Positions 35,801-46,130 of a DNA stretch of 64,000 nt are shown here, one piece after another. Location of the stretch: the NCBI RefSeq assembly GCF_907164915.1, contig NC_061865.1, positions 49,759,363 to 49,823,362 of the forward strand. Direction: 5' to 3'. The position numbers were made by a program, and so were the translations under genes. The DNA is from Impatiens glandulifera (taxonomy: Eukaryota > Streptophyta > Magnoliopsida > Ericales > Balsaminaceae). Positions within the stretch are counted from its first letter, which is position 1, and each line of letters starts with the position of its first letter. Under the pieces are notes generated by a model. It searched no databases. It had not been told where the DNA came from and was given only the letters and a program-made list of their open reading frames with translations.

Positions 35801-38800
35801 AAAGTTATTTTTCTTTATTTTTGTCTTTACAATTTATGAACTTCCATGTGTGTTCTAGAACTTTTGTCCGATAATCTGGAATATGTTATTCTCTGGTGCT
35901 AAAACTCCATGAACTTTTCCTTCTATGTTCAGTGGCATTGACTTATCAAGATGGAGAGAACTTACAAAGGTGGATGGAAAGACTGCTGATATGGAGACGT
36001 TTGTTCAACATGTTCAGGGAAATCATTTTGTTCCAAATACTGTGTTGGTTGATTGTACATCAGATTCCAAGATTGCAAGCCACTATTGTGATTGGTTGCG
36101 TAGAGGTATCCATGTGATCACCCCCAACAAGAAAGCAAATTCAGGCCCACTTGATCAGGTAATGAGACTATTTTGTGTGGAATTTTTTAATGGAAAGAGA
36201 AGAGATGATGTTTTTTTATTGATATTATTCTCATGATAGGTTAACTTTATATACAATTGTAGGAGTTGATTTTTCTCAATCAAGATAAATCTGAATTCCC
36301 TAAAATATTACAATAATTTATTATAATTTTCTCAAATAAGGTAAATTATAATTCCTAAAATATTTAACCAATATATAAAAATAAATAAGAGAATAAAATA
36401 AATAAACCTAGTTTGACTATTTCCACACTCCCCTCAAACTAGCCTTAAAACCAAGGAGACCCTTGAGTTACTTGATTCAACCAAAATGAAGATGCTCAGA
36501 AGTACTTGATTCAACTGAAAAATGTGTGGTTTTGAGGACAACGCCAAACAGATGTTTGATGTCAAGACTCCCACATAGAGGCGTTGTGAAGTATTGCAGT
36601 GGAACAACAATGGCTTTCGCAGTCAGTGGTTTAGAGGTGATGCCAAAACTAAGTCAGTGGTTTTGAAGACAATTGCCAATCAACTTTCGCAGAGATGCGT
36701 TGTGGAGTGCCTGTAGAACGACGTCCACTAGGTTGACATAGTCGGTACTGAAGGGTTGCAGAGTTATGTTGCAGATGTATGACGGTGGAAATTCTATGGA
36801 GGTGATGTCCAATCTTTAGTTGTGGATAAGTTGACCTGAGACTGAATTGGTTTGTTAGTTTTGACTAAAACTGATGCTCCAAAATTGGCTTGATTTGAAT
36901 CTGCCAAAGTGACAGAATATAGCCCAAAGTTGAATTGGGCATAAATGGCTAATACGTGTGGAGGCTAGGAGGGAGTGAGTCTTTTCTAAGATTTTTTTAA
37001 TAATCGGAAAAAAATAAATACTAAAAGTGTAAACAAACCCTAGTGCCCAAAGCATATATGCTTTTCAATATTGTCATGTAGCTGCAACCATCAACTCGTG
37101 AATAAGAGATGATTCTCTGTAGTAGATTAGGTCTGCCGCAACAATGTCTAGGCCGAAAAGATCTCGATGGTGATGATGCTCGACTGTCGGAGATTCAGTT
37201 GATACGTCAAGTTTCCTTCTAGAAGACGTCGAATTATGTTTATCCTTCACCAGATCTGGGAGACAACAAGGAAATCAGTCTTCTAGCAGAGAGTTTTCTA
37301 AAGCAGAATGACAAAACTCCTGATTGTTTTTTTCTTCTTTTGAAAAACGGGATTGCTTTTCCTATTCAATACTTCGTTCGACAATCTCTTGAAAAATAGA
37401 AGCAACTATTGAAAAACTTGAAAGGCAACGACAAAGAGTAATGGGATAGGTTGTCTGGTTTATGTAAGGATACAAATTGTAGAAATACAATAAGGCTGAT
37501 AGGACAATTAAAGATGGTGATCCGCGTAGTCAAGAACAAAAGACCTATTATGATACCATGGGGATTTTTTGAATGGAGTGATAGGGGGAGGGAATTTGGG
37601 AGAGGGAATGAGAATGGGGGAGGGAATGACGTGTCACCACATCACTGGTTGGGAAAATGATAAAAGGCGTTAGGAGAGAGAAGAGAGAGAAATTTTTTTA
37701 TTTTTTCAACAAATCAAATTGCGTTACGTCATTCCCTCTCCCAAATTCCCTCCCCAATCATTTCTCTTATTCTAATGATATGTAATACCTATTTATATAA
37801 TTATAAGAGCTTATTAGATAAATAAGTCTCTAAAATATTACAATAATTTATTTTAATTTTCTCAAATAAGGTAAATTAGAATTTCTACATATTTAAACAA
37901 TATATCGAAATAAATAAGAGAATAAAATAAAATAAACCTATTTTGATTATTTCCACATTTTGAAACTAGTATTTTGTCCCAATTTCATTAGAACTTGTCA
38001 AAAGTCAATATTAAATTTGATTTTCTCTACGTTTTGTTCAAGATTTTGTGAATTATTTGCATGTTCTATTCTAGTTTTTAGATAATGATCCAAATTATAG
38101 TGTAATTTTTGTTGCTTTATTTGATATACAATTTTTTTTCATAATCTAAATTATATTGTTCTTTTTTGTTTCATTTGGTATTTTGGCAAACATAATAAAT
38201 ATAATATTTTTTAAATGATGATCAATATGAAAAAATGGTATACTAAAGCCGATATATCATTTTTTTAGCCAAAAAGTCGTGTTTTAAGTTTATCTTAGAT
38301 AAATTTTATCTTCAGTTAGCAATATTTTATTCTAGTAATACACATGAAAAAATTGTGTACCAAAACAGCAAGATCATGTTTTTTTAGCCAAACATGTTTT
38401 TGTTTATCTTCAACAGTAGTTGTAGGGAAGTATTGATCAAACTATAATTAAATCTTAGAGCATTTTATCTTCAGTTAGCCATATTTCATTTCTAGTACTA
38501 CTAACTATTCATTGCAGTGACCCAATTTCATCTTATCTCTTGAGTTACCATGCACACTGACTCATCTTTAACATCCTAGTACTATGGTGATACAAACTTT
38601 TCAGTTTATGCATTTTCTGTTTTCAAAACTCTATTCAAGCTCGATAACATATCTATTTGAATGAATACCAGTATTTGAAGCTGAGAGCTCTTCAACGGCA
38701 GTCATACACACATTACTTCTACGAGGCTACTGTTGGGGCTGGTCTTCCAATCATTAGTACTTTACAAGGTCTTCTTGAAACGGGTGATAAGATATTGAAA

Positions 38801-41160
38801 ATTGAAGGAATTTTCAGGTCAGTCAAGTTTCCCAATCCTGTACAAAACTTTATTCAATGTAAATTGCCATTTGAATATTTGGTGTATAATTTACATCATT
38901 AATGTGATATTTTTTTCTTTGGTTGGTTGTAGTGGGACTCTGAGTTACATCTTCAACAACTTCACAGGCTCAAGAGCTTTCAGTGAGGTGGTGAAGGAGG
39001 CCAAAGAAGCAGGTTACACGGAACCTGATCCCAGGGATGATTTATCTGGAACAGATGTTGCTAGAAAGGTATTATTTTGTTAGTTGATAATTTTCTTATG
39101 TAGTTTTGTGTCATGCCTTAGATTTTCACAATATATATCAAAGGTAAAGCATCTTTGTAACAATGTAACTATAACACTTCTCGTCCTTCTTCATTGTTCT
39201 CTATATAGTATGCTTTGCTTTTTTTGTCAAAATTTTCCTTATTTATGTACCTTTAACCCGCAACATCGTATCATCCGTTTTGAAAAGTTTGAATTTAACA
39301 AGGGCTTATTTGATATATGATTAATTAAATTAAATTCATTCATCAAAAAATAATCTTGTTTTATGAAAAATGGATTATTTGGGTCATATGACTAAAATAT
39401 CCTTAGTATTTTATATTTTAAAAATTTTATAGGGCATGATATTTTAATTGATGATTTTAATGATTTGATAGAAGAATTGATAGTAGATGGATGTTGGATT
39501 ATTTGTTTGACTAATTCTGTTGTTGCTACAAACCCAAGTTTTTTTTTGGACTTTTACAAATGTGGGTTCGAACAGGTTTGTCTAGAAATTGGTTTAAAGT
39601 CAAAAGTGTCGCAATGTTAGGATTATGTTCGAGGGCGTTTGAATTTTATGCTTTCTCATATTCGAGCTAACGAGTCTCTCATGATCATCAGCTAGCTTAT
39701 CTCTAATGGTTTTTCTTTTCCAGGTAATAATTCTTGCCCGAGAAGCTGGTCTAAAGCTAGAACTTTCAGACATCCCTATTGAAAGCCTGGTGCCGGAACC
39801 ACTTCAAGTAAGTGTCAGTTTACTTAATTTCAATAGCATTTGAGTCTTTAAAAAATGAAAGTTAAATAATAGTAGGTTAACATGATGTTCTGGTGGTTTT
39901 GTGCAGGATTGTGCCTCAGCTGAAGAATATATGAAGCAATTACCTGAATATGACCAGGACATGACTGACAAAAAGAATGAGGCAGATGAAGCTGGAGAAG
40001 TGAGTATTTATTCCACATTTCCAAATGATTGTGCTTAGTTTAGTAGCTTTGCTGATTAACCATCATCTGTTTTTCTGATTAATAATCAAAAGATATAATA
40101 GGTTTATGATAACAAGATTTAATTAATGAAACATATAAAATTCAATTAAATGAAAATGGAAAAATTCTTGACATGCCAAGTCTTATTCCTAAAGTTTTTA
40201 AAAGCCAAAAGACTGACTTGTCTAAGAAATCGATCAACATCCCATTAAGGTGGATTTACCAAAATCTTAGAACTATCTAATCTACATCCCTTGCAAAGCA
40301 ACCAATTGGGATGAGTATGATAGAACTTACCCCAATTCCAACTATGAATGTGGCATTAATAGAGGACAACCTTTCAGATATGTTTGTATCTCTGGGCTAA
40401 CAACTCTTGCATTTAATTCATTCCAGATTTCATAGATAAGACGGTTTCATAATCATGCATTTAGTCATTAAGTCTATACAAATGCAAGAGCCTTTTCTTA
40501 ATCTATCTTTAGCCATACTGTCTTTAATGAAAAGAAAGTTATGACCAACCCAAGATACCTGAAGTGATAAGATTCTTGAACTTAGGAGTTTCAGGTATCA
40601 AGATCCCATGAAAGCCCCTTGATTGGGATGCTATATATAGCCTCTGCCAGGAAAAACAGAGAAAAAACCCTAGTCCCAAAAAGAAAATAAAAAGTCAGTA
40701 TAATAAAATGATGCCTATGAACCACCCTTGTGGTCCATAACATTCATTCTATTATATTAATCCACAATCCAATGCTTAAACGAAAAGGAACCTTCCATTT
40801 GAAAAGTTCAAAAAATTGGTAGAAAAGATCTAACATACCTTCCAGTTGCTCTTTCTCTCCATGTATTGTATATTAAGCAATTATAAACACTTCTATTGTT
40901 ATAATTATCTGCAGGTGTTGAGATTTGTTGGTGTAGTTGATGTGGTGAATCAAAAAGGGGTGGTGAAATTGGGAAGATACAAGAAAGATCATCCATTCGC
41001 TCAGCTTTACGGTTCTGATAACATTATAGCTTTCACCACTGAAAGGTACAACAAGCAGCCTCTTATAGTCCGTGGACCTGGTGCTGGAGCCGAAGTCACA
41101 GCCGGGGGAGTTTTCAGCGACATTTTGCGGTTGGCATCATATCTTGGCGCTCCTTCGTAA
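25694..41160 (+). CDS. AK-HSDH: bifunctional aspartokinase/homoserine dehydrogenase, plastid
   Basis: The enzyme catalyses the first and third steps of the aspartate pathway in plastids: ATP-dependent phosphorylation of aspartate and NAD(P)H reduction of aspartate semialdehyde to homoserine. Eighteen exons join in phase: 25694-25821, 26339-26406, 26529-26900, 29013-29101, 29204-29507, 29655-29707, 29791-30005, 30088-30175, 30466-30579, 31277-31375, 33931-34125, 35000-35082, 35933-36158, 38672-38817, 38933-39068, 39724-39807, 39907-39999 and 40915-41160. The product is 912 aa, normal for the plant enzyme. In order: Ser-rich transit peptide (about 1-80), kinase motif KFGGTCVGN (87-95) and RDGSDFSAAIMGALF, WTDVDGVYSADPRK, two ACT repeats (VNVEGTGMAGVPGTAS; VGQKMASTPGVSATLF) that bind regulatory threonine in this family, the Rossmann loop GIIGPGLIGG (557-566), then HSDH signatures HVITPNKKA, GAGLPIISTLQGL and DPRDDLSGTDVARK. 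All splice sites are GT-AG. Introns 3, 10 and 13 are swollen by transposons. Confidence 0.97.
27115..27205 (-). mobile_element. SINE-like fragment in AK-HSDH intron 3
   Basis: On the - strand GTAGAGCAAGTGAAAAAGAG resembles box A and ATGTTCAATTCCTG resembles box B, at a tRNA-like spacing. Ends and target duplication are not visible. Confidence 0.4.
27535..28510. repeat. inverted repeat (hairpin) split by the hAT insertion
   Basis: AGGGTAGAGCCCTTGTATTA near 27550 is the inverse complement of TAATACAAGGGCTCTACCCT formed when the hAT element at 27660-28456 is removed. The homology extends outward for about 50 bases (AATAGTT(T/A)ATAGATA(T/C)AAATAG). This was therefore an older hairpin-forming or inverted LTR sequence, later hit by the hAT element in its right arm. 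Confidence 0.6.
27660..28456 (+). mobile_element. hAT element (797 bp) in AK-HSDH intron 3
   Basis: The perfect inverted termini are CATAGTTGTCAATAG and CTATTGACAACTATG, flanked by the exact 8-bp duplication ATACAAGG (27652-27659 and 28457-28464). Subterminal regions are full of AGCGC/TAGCTATAGC words. An internal open stretch near 28130-28258 encodes an acidic tail (EEDDLDLDEENDDNEF) resembling the C-terminus of hAT-type transposases. The element is thus an internal deletion derivative. Confidence 0.9.
28541..28735 (-). mobile_element. solo LTR-like copy related to the 36176 element
   Basis: The order TGAGAATTTTGAAATG, TTCTCATAATAGGTTA, TTTTTTCTCAATTAGGGTAAATCAGAAT and AGAGAATAAAACAAACAACCTA follows the LTRs at 36176-36427 and 37559-37957, ending TTTACA. 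No target duplication was found, so the exact ends are uncertain. Confidence 0.6.
30198..30414 (-). mobile_element. MITE copy in AK-HSDH intron 8
   Basis: Its complement shares AGCTTGATTGATGTAAGATTT, GACTAAAATATC and GGATTATTTGG with the MITE copies at 10793-10956 and 39296-39520. The left end is GGCTTTGTTTGTTG and the right end CATCAATCAAGCTC. No target duplication was confirmed. Confidence 0.55.
32080..32428 (+). mobile_element. LINE 3' end fragment
   Basis: The + strand reads WWTIWKGRNRRTFQEKSFG then RLKGFMLHAFASI before a stop. This resembles the C-terminal tail of plant L1-type reverse transcriptases. A 3' untranslated stretch and an A-run at about 32412-32425 follow. The 5' part is missing. 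Confidence 0.7.
33046..33484. repeat. 4 x 110-bp tandem array in AK-HSDH intron 10
   Basis: Units start at about 33051, 33161, 33271 and 33381 with ACATGAAGGAAGTTAGAGC and end CATTCACATCCAGAA. The units are closely similar. No reading frame is conserved across them, so this is not a coding repeat. Confidence 0.9.
35762..35796. repeat. poly(T) tract in AK-HSDH intron 12
   Basis: An uninterrupted run of 35 T. It may be the reverse-oriented tail of a retroposed copy, but no element body is recognised beside it. Confidence 0.9.
36176..37957 (-). mobile_element. small non-autonomous copia element in AK-HSDH intron 13
   Basis: LTRs lie at 36176-36427 and 37559-37957, with the exact 5-bp duplication TTTTG outside (36171-36175 and 37958-37962). 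Read on the - strand, the right LTR ends AATCCCCA and is followed by TGGTATCATAATAGG, matching a methionine-initiator-tRNA primer site. The other LTR is preceded by TTTGAGGGGAG, a typical copia polypurine tract. The 1.1-kb interior has no gag-pol frame. It is therefore a full-length-ended derivative that would need proteins from elsewhere. The right LTR is enlarged by a MITE. Confidence 0.9.
37575..37766. mobile_element. MITE (192 bp) inside the right LTR of the intron 13 element
   Basis: Inverted arms share GGGGAGGGAATTTGGGAGAG followed by GGAATGA. The MITE is absent from the other LTR. The flanks TTTTTGAAT and TTATTCTAA are only loosely alike, so the target duplication is uncertain. The terminal style (GGAGTGATAG... 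/ GAGAAATGATT...) resembles the MITE at 18509. Confidence 0.7.
38020..38390 (-). repeat. dispersed repeat family R59, copy 5 (AK-HSDH intron 13)
   Basis: It contains GATAATGATCCAAATTATAGTGTAATTTTTGTTGC, CATAATCTAAATTATATTG, CATTTGGTATTTTGG and a terminal ACCAAAACAGC, as in the other copies. Boundaries are approximate. Confidence 0.45.
39296..39520 (+). mobile_element. MITE copy in AK-HSDH intron 15
   Basis: AACAAGGGCTTATTTGATA at the left and GGATTATTTGTTTGACTA at the right are loose inverted ends. The interior GGATTATTTGGGTCATATG followed by ACTAAAATATCC matches the copy at 30198-30414. Confidence 0.5.
40560..40680 (+). mobile_element. SINE-like copy in AK-HSDH intron 17
   Basis: GATTCTTGAACTTAGGAG is followed by GTATCAAGATCCCATG and a tail TATATAGCCTCTGCCAGG plus an A-rich end. 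The tail resembles the copies at 10150-10320 and 12530-12655. The tRNA boxes are worn. Confidence 0.4.
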
Positions 41161-43270
41161 TTGGTTAACTAGTTACGCCTGCTATTGTAATCTTGGTTTT
41201 AGTAATTCAGATTTCATTTCTTCTTCTTAGAAATTTTGAAAAGAGGATTTGTTAAAGTATTTGGTGTTCAAAAATTTGAAAATTCAAATATTGGCATTTG
41301 AGTTTAAAACAAGTGGTAGATAAATAAGTTGTTTTAATTTGGAGTTCTGAGCTTTCAAAAAGGTAATGATTACCTTTGCACTAAGGCCTTGTTTAGTAGA
41401 ATTCTCATTTGAAAATTTGTTTTTTTATTAAATTATTCAATCATTTTATTTTATCTTATTACAAAGTTAGTAAATAAAAAAATCTACTTGTTAAACTTGA
41501 ACTTCATTAGTTGGAACAATATTAAAACTTGCTTATGATTTATTCCATTCTTGCTTCTACATATTTAAGGACTCAATAAGGTGGATTTTTTTGCGAGATA
41601 GTTTTTATTCTTAGAATTATGTAAATGGTTTTTGCTCTAGATTCGAATCAGTTTATGCGAGTGATCCACAAAAGTTCTTTTCTGCCTACATCTATCCCGA
41701 TGAGTCGAAATCAAAACTTATGTAAGTAAATTATAAAATAACACCTTCTAATCACTTTTTTTATTTAGAGTTTCTTTCTTATACTCTCTTCTCTATTATA
41801 TACTTTTTTTTTATTGCACAATGGGGATTATATTATTATTATTTTAACTTGGTATCCATGTATAGTCAAACAAACTCAGCAAATATAATATTATTCTCTC
41901 AAGCATGTTGAGAATGAAATTGTTTGAGTGTTTAGACTAGTAATAAAAGTAAATACTTCTGCAATTTCAGCTTCTACTCTTTCTCCAGTTGCTTATTCAA
42001 ATAAAGATTGCGATTTTCTTTGTTCATTTTCGCCTGAACACCTCTTTTAACTAGAATATAATATACTACACAATTACCCTTTACATATTCAGCCACATCA
42101 AGATCCACAATCAATTACTTCATCTTGATAATAAGTGTCACAAGCTAAATTGTATTACAAAAATATTGTTTTAACCGCCCTCAACATCAAATCAAACAGA
42201 CGATTCTATGTTGTCAGCTTTGTCCGGGAAATGTATTCCGTTCTTTTATACCGATGTAAACCTAGAGACTCTATTCTTTTTTCTCCCGACATCACAAGGC
42301 AATGCTTAACTATGTTAACCTCCTTCTACGATTCCGAACTCTGAAACCAGAGTGAAAGAACCAAATCACCGAAAGGAGCATTCGACTTCATCCGTGCGAC
42401 TAAGTTTTGAACAATAATAAGAGTAAAATATGTGCGAGAAAGAGAGGCGGTTTATAAAAATAATGCCATAGTTATTGAATTTGGAGGATATAGTTGACAT
42501 TTTTTTTATATATAGTAAGAGGTAAACATTACTTATATAATTTTATTTACAAGAATACATGTTACTATTTTATTTTTATTAAAAGTGTATTAAGTTAAAT
42601 ACTGTTTTTATATAATAGTATGTAAGAGTATAAATTTACGGATTCAATTTCAATTAAAAATGTATTAAATTAAAACCGTTTTTTATATAATATGTAGGAG
42701 AACACATGTCACCAATTCAATTCTTACTAAAATCATATTAATTTGAAACTAAGATCATACCAATTTTTAAATTATATATATTATATATTTATAGATAAAA
42801 AGTAATAAGTTTTAAAAAAAAATTATTTTAAAAAATATATATGCTGTGTATTCATTAAGGCTTCTTCTATCAAAATTATTTGAATAAACTAGAGAAATAT
42901 AAATAAATAATGGTTAGTGAAGATTTTGATGAGGAATATTTTTTTTTTATAAAAAGATTTAATAGATATTGTTATATATAAATAAAATAAATAATATTTT
43001 TGATAATTAATGAAATGATTTAATAAAATTTTGTTTGATTTTTATAAGTTATTTAAATAACTTAAAATCGATGACTAGGAGGAGTTTGTTGAATGTTAAA
43101 TTTGTTAGAATTTAATTTAAAAAATGGGTTTTTAAAAAAAATAATAATAATAATAAAATTATCATTTTGTATTTAAAATATAAATTTAATAAAAAAAATG
43201 TTAAAAAAAAAAAAGGTTCTAAAAGATAATATCCTGGTCACAAAAATCGAAAAAAAGGAGGATTCCGAAC
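41161..43270. other. intergenic region after AK-HSDH
   Basis: Mostly AT-rich with no complete gene. Two islands stand out. One is an exon-like piece at about 41641-41721 with a CTCTAG acceptor and a GTAAGT donor; in the frame starting with its second base it reads FESVYASDPQKFFSAYIYPD. The other is a less AT-rich stretch at about 42130-42420 with no recognisable protein. Neither could be tied to a gene. Confidence 0.45.
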
Positions 43271-44255
43271 ATGGAATCGAACAGGTCGTCGTTGTCCCCG
43301 CCGACGACAAAACGACTGTTGTTTGATCGGCGCTACGGCTGGATGTGATCTTTCTCTTTCTCTTCCTCTGTATCTTTTGATAATATTACTAAATACTAAA
43401 ACCCATTAACGATTTTGCAGTTTTGATGATTGGAAGAATCCATCACAGGAAGCTCTACATGGCGGCCGAGGAATGTATGATTCTTCTCTTCTCTTCTCTT
43501 CTTCTACTTTTCAATACTAAAAGAATTACTCCTTTACTATAGTATGCTAGAAAATGTATGTATGTATGTATGATTCTCTTGTTGAAAGTTTTCTTCTTTG
43601 TCCAAGGTTCTGCGTTGTGCCTCTTGCAAGAAATTTGGTACATCTAGCTTCCCAATCGGTAGGTATCCTTTCCTCCTAGTTCTTGCAATTGATTTAAGTT
43701 TCTTTATCATTATGTAACGAACCCACCAAGTTAGTCAGTGGTAATAGTCGGATTAAAATACAAAAAATGTCACGAGTTCGATTGCATCTGAAAGCTTTCA
43801 CTGAAAGCTTTGTGTTGAAGCGGAGGTTATGTTATGATGACTGTGGATGTCATCCTAATTCTCCTTAATTTAAAAAAAAAAAAAAAAAAATAGTCATTTT
43901 GAATACTTGTTTGTTTAGGGTTAACAATATTGATCAGAATGATTGAATACTTGTTTAGGGTTAACATTATTGATCAGAATTACTCAGTTTATTTATTGAT
44001 TGATTGATAACATTACATTGTTCTAGATGAATTCCATGAATAGAAGAAGTTTATCATGTTATGGTTATTAGTTCGAATAAAGAAGATGAACTGATTATTT
44101 TGGTTCTTTTTGCACCTTTCTTATAGATGAACCTTGCTGGTAGTAGTGCAGTTAAAGTGCTGGAAAACCCTGAGTTAATTTCTCCTCAAGTACTCGGGGC
44201 GAAGATTAATGAACAACTGCAGAGACTTCAGTTCTCTATGCAAAACCGCAAATAA
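43271..44255 (+). CDS. small conserved-looking 102-aa protein, function unknown
   Basis: Four short exons join in phase: 43271-43344, 43421-43474, 43607-43658 and 44127-44255. All junctions are GT-AG with good acceptors (TTTTGCAG, GTCCAAG, CTTATAG). The product starts with a Ser/Pro-rich head. It then has a block with DRRYGWIFDDWKNPS and EALHGGRGMFCVVPLARNL, and a C-terminal half with SSAVKVLENPELISPQVLG. The alternation of charged and Gly/Pro-rich motifs and the precise phase joins argue for a real gene. I have a loose memory of similar short plant proteins but cannot name a function. No signal peptide or membrane span is evident. It lies 2.1 kb after AK-HSDH on the same strand with its own upstream region. 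An intron 3 SINE accounts for the long gap before the last exon. Confidence 0.75.
43712..43891 (+). mobile_element. tRNA-derived SINE in the small gene's intron 3
   Basis: Box A is TTAGTCAGTGGTAATAG and box B GAGTTCGATTGC, about 40 bases apart. The body ends TCCTAATTCTCCTTAATTT and an A-tail of about 20 bases at 43870-43890. A 40-bp imperfect direct repeat (TTGAATACTTGTTT...TTGATCAGAAT) follows at 43902-43982. No target duplication was identified. Confidence 0.7.
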
Positions 44256-46130
44256 AATGCACCATCTTCAACCCACCCTGGATCGTGATTATAGCATGTC
44301 TCATTTGGTCTGGTCCTTTTGAAAGCAGTAAAACTATAAACGTGGTTTGGTTTGGTTGGGCATTTGGCCGCATTTTCATGGTTTTTCTTGTGAATGAATT
44401 TGCTTTGGACTTATATATTGATAGTTTTTGTACTTAATGTTGAATTCTTCTTTTTGAAAGGGAGTTAGTTATTGAAATTTTGAAGGTGTTACCTTGCATA
44501 TTCGCAAGAATCAGATGTTTCTTATCTGACATAATATGGTATGAAATTGAGGACTATTTGCAGGTTATGAGCTTACCGCAGTAAAAAGAAGATTTCATCA
44601 TCACTTAGACATGTTATCACCGAAAATTGGATTCAAACTGATATTTATTATTCCATTGCTAACATGACTTATTTGCTTTAATCAATTTGAATTTCGAACA
44701 AGTATTCAATGAATGCTAACAAAATTTGTTTGTTGATGTAAAATTGGATTCAAACATGTTTGAGCCCATTACTAATCTAACTTATTTCTTGAATAAAACA
44801 AGCATTCTCTTCAATTTCCTTAGCTCTTTCTTGTGCCCATGTCTATTGTAAATCGAGTGAGCTTGGTCTAGAACGAATTGTAAATCAACCTAACTGACCA
44901 TTTATGAAACGGTTTAAACGAACCCAACGGTTTGGTTGTTTTGGCGGTCAAAATGATTAAAAAATATATAATATAGTTATATTAAACCTCTTCTAATAAT
45001 TAAGATTTCAAGTATTGAACTTTCAAAATTAATTTATAAATATAAGTTTTTCAAAACAAATTTTATGTATAATTGTATTGTTTAACAATCATTTTTAAAC
45101 TAATATTTGGAACACCTCGAAACCTAAATAATGTTATCCGCCATTACAGATGGTATAAAAGCCAGTGACAGTGGTAGGAACAAAATGTGACGAAAGGCTC
45201 TTGAATAATACGACGCAAAACCCTACATATTTAACTATGTATCCAAATATTCATTGGCTAATTCTAATCCAAATTCAGATACAAAATTATTTCCAAATAA
45301 TCTTAAGTTATTAATACTAAGTGTTGGACAAACTAATAATAAACATAATAAACCACATAATAATCTACTCAAAAAACAATAATAAAAAATCTATAAAAAA
45401 ATAATACTAAGAAAAAAGGTGAAAAAAAAAATAATGATCACTCAACTAAAAACCAATTTTTTAATCTTGCATAACCTATGATAACCTTATTTGATAGGTG
45501 ACTCAGAAAATTAAAAATGTTAAGGAATCATATCTTCTAAACAAAATTTATTGGCTAAATAAATTTGAAAATAGAGGCTTAAAATCTTACTTAATTTACA
45601 TGATATTATTGTTGAACTTTAACTTTCTTTTTAATTTGATTTTGAATACTTGTTACAACAAAACATAAACAAAGCAACATACTTAAACAACAATAACAAG
45701 CACAACGAAACAAAGCATGAGGCGTTTCAGTTTCGGCGGCGCAAAGATTGTACAAGAGAGGATAATACTTTAATTTAAAATAAGTATAATAAGTTCAGTT
45801 ATGGTTATCAACTTTTGGGTTATAAAATAAATAGAATAAACCAATCCAGGAAAACCCCTAATTATTACATGAACAAGAGACATTACAGTTCCAACTTCAA
45901 TTTCAATACATATATTTTCCTAGTTCACAAACCAAGCCGTCTTCAACAGTAATTCATACACAATATTTCATATTGAAAATTTCACTGAGATACAAAACTA
46001 TTAACTATCTGCAATTTTACTCAAAGTTGGTTCATTCATTCATACATCTGATGTTGAGAAGCGAAAGAAGGCAATAGTGTGACATGCATGGCTCTATAAT
46101 TTGTTGAAAACCGGTTTGGATATATGCGGA
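44256..46130. other. intergenic region between convergent genes
   Basis: AT-rich DNA between the 3' ends of the small + strand gene and the - strand YIP4 gene. No open frame, transposon ends or RNA gene were recognised. Confidence 0.5.

Noticed and set aside
25694..41160. Two separate genes (aspartokinase and homoserine dehydrogenase)
   Set aside because: All 18 exons join in a single frame without an internal stop, and the bifunctional plant enzyme has the same order and length.
42135..42344. 69-codon + strand frame after AK-HSDH
   Set aside because: No recognisable motif, and no splice or family support; kept only as part of a lower-confidence observation.
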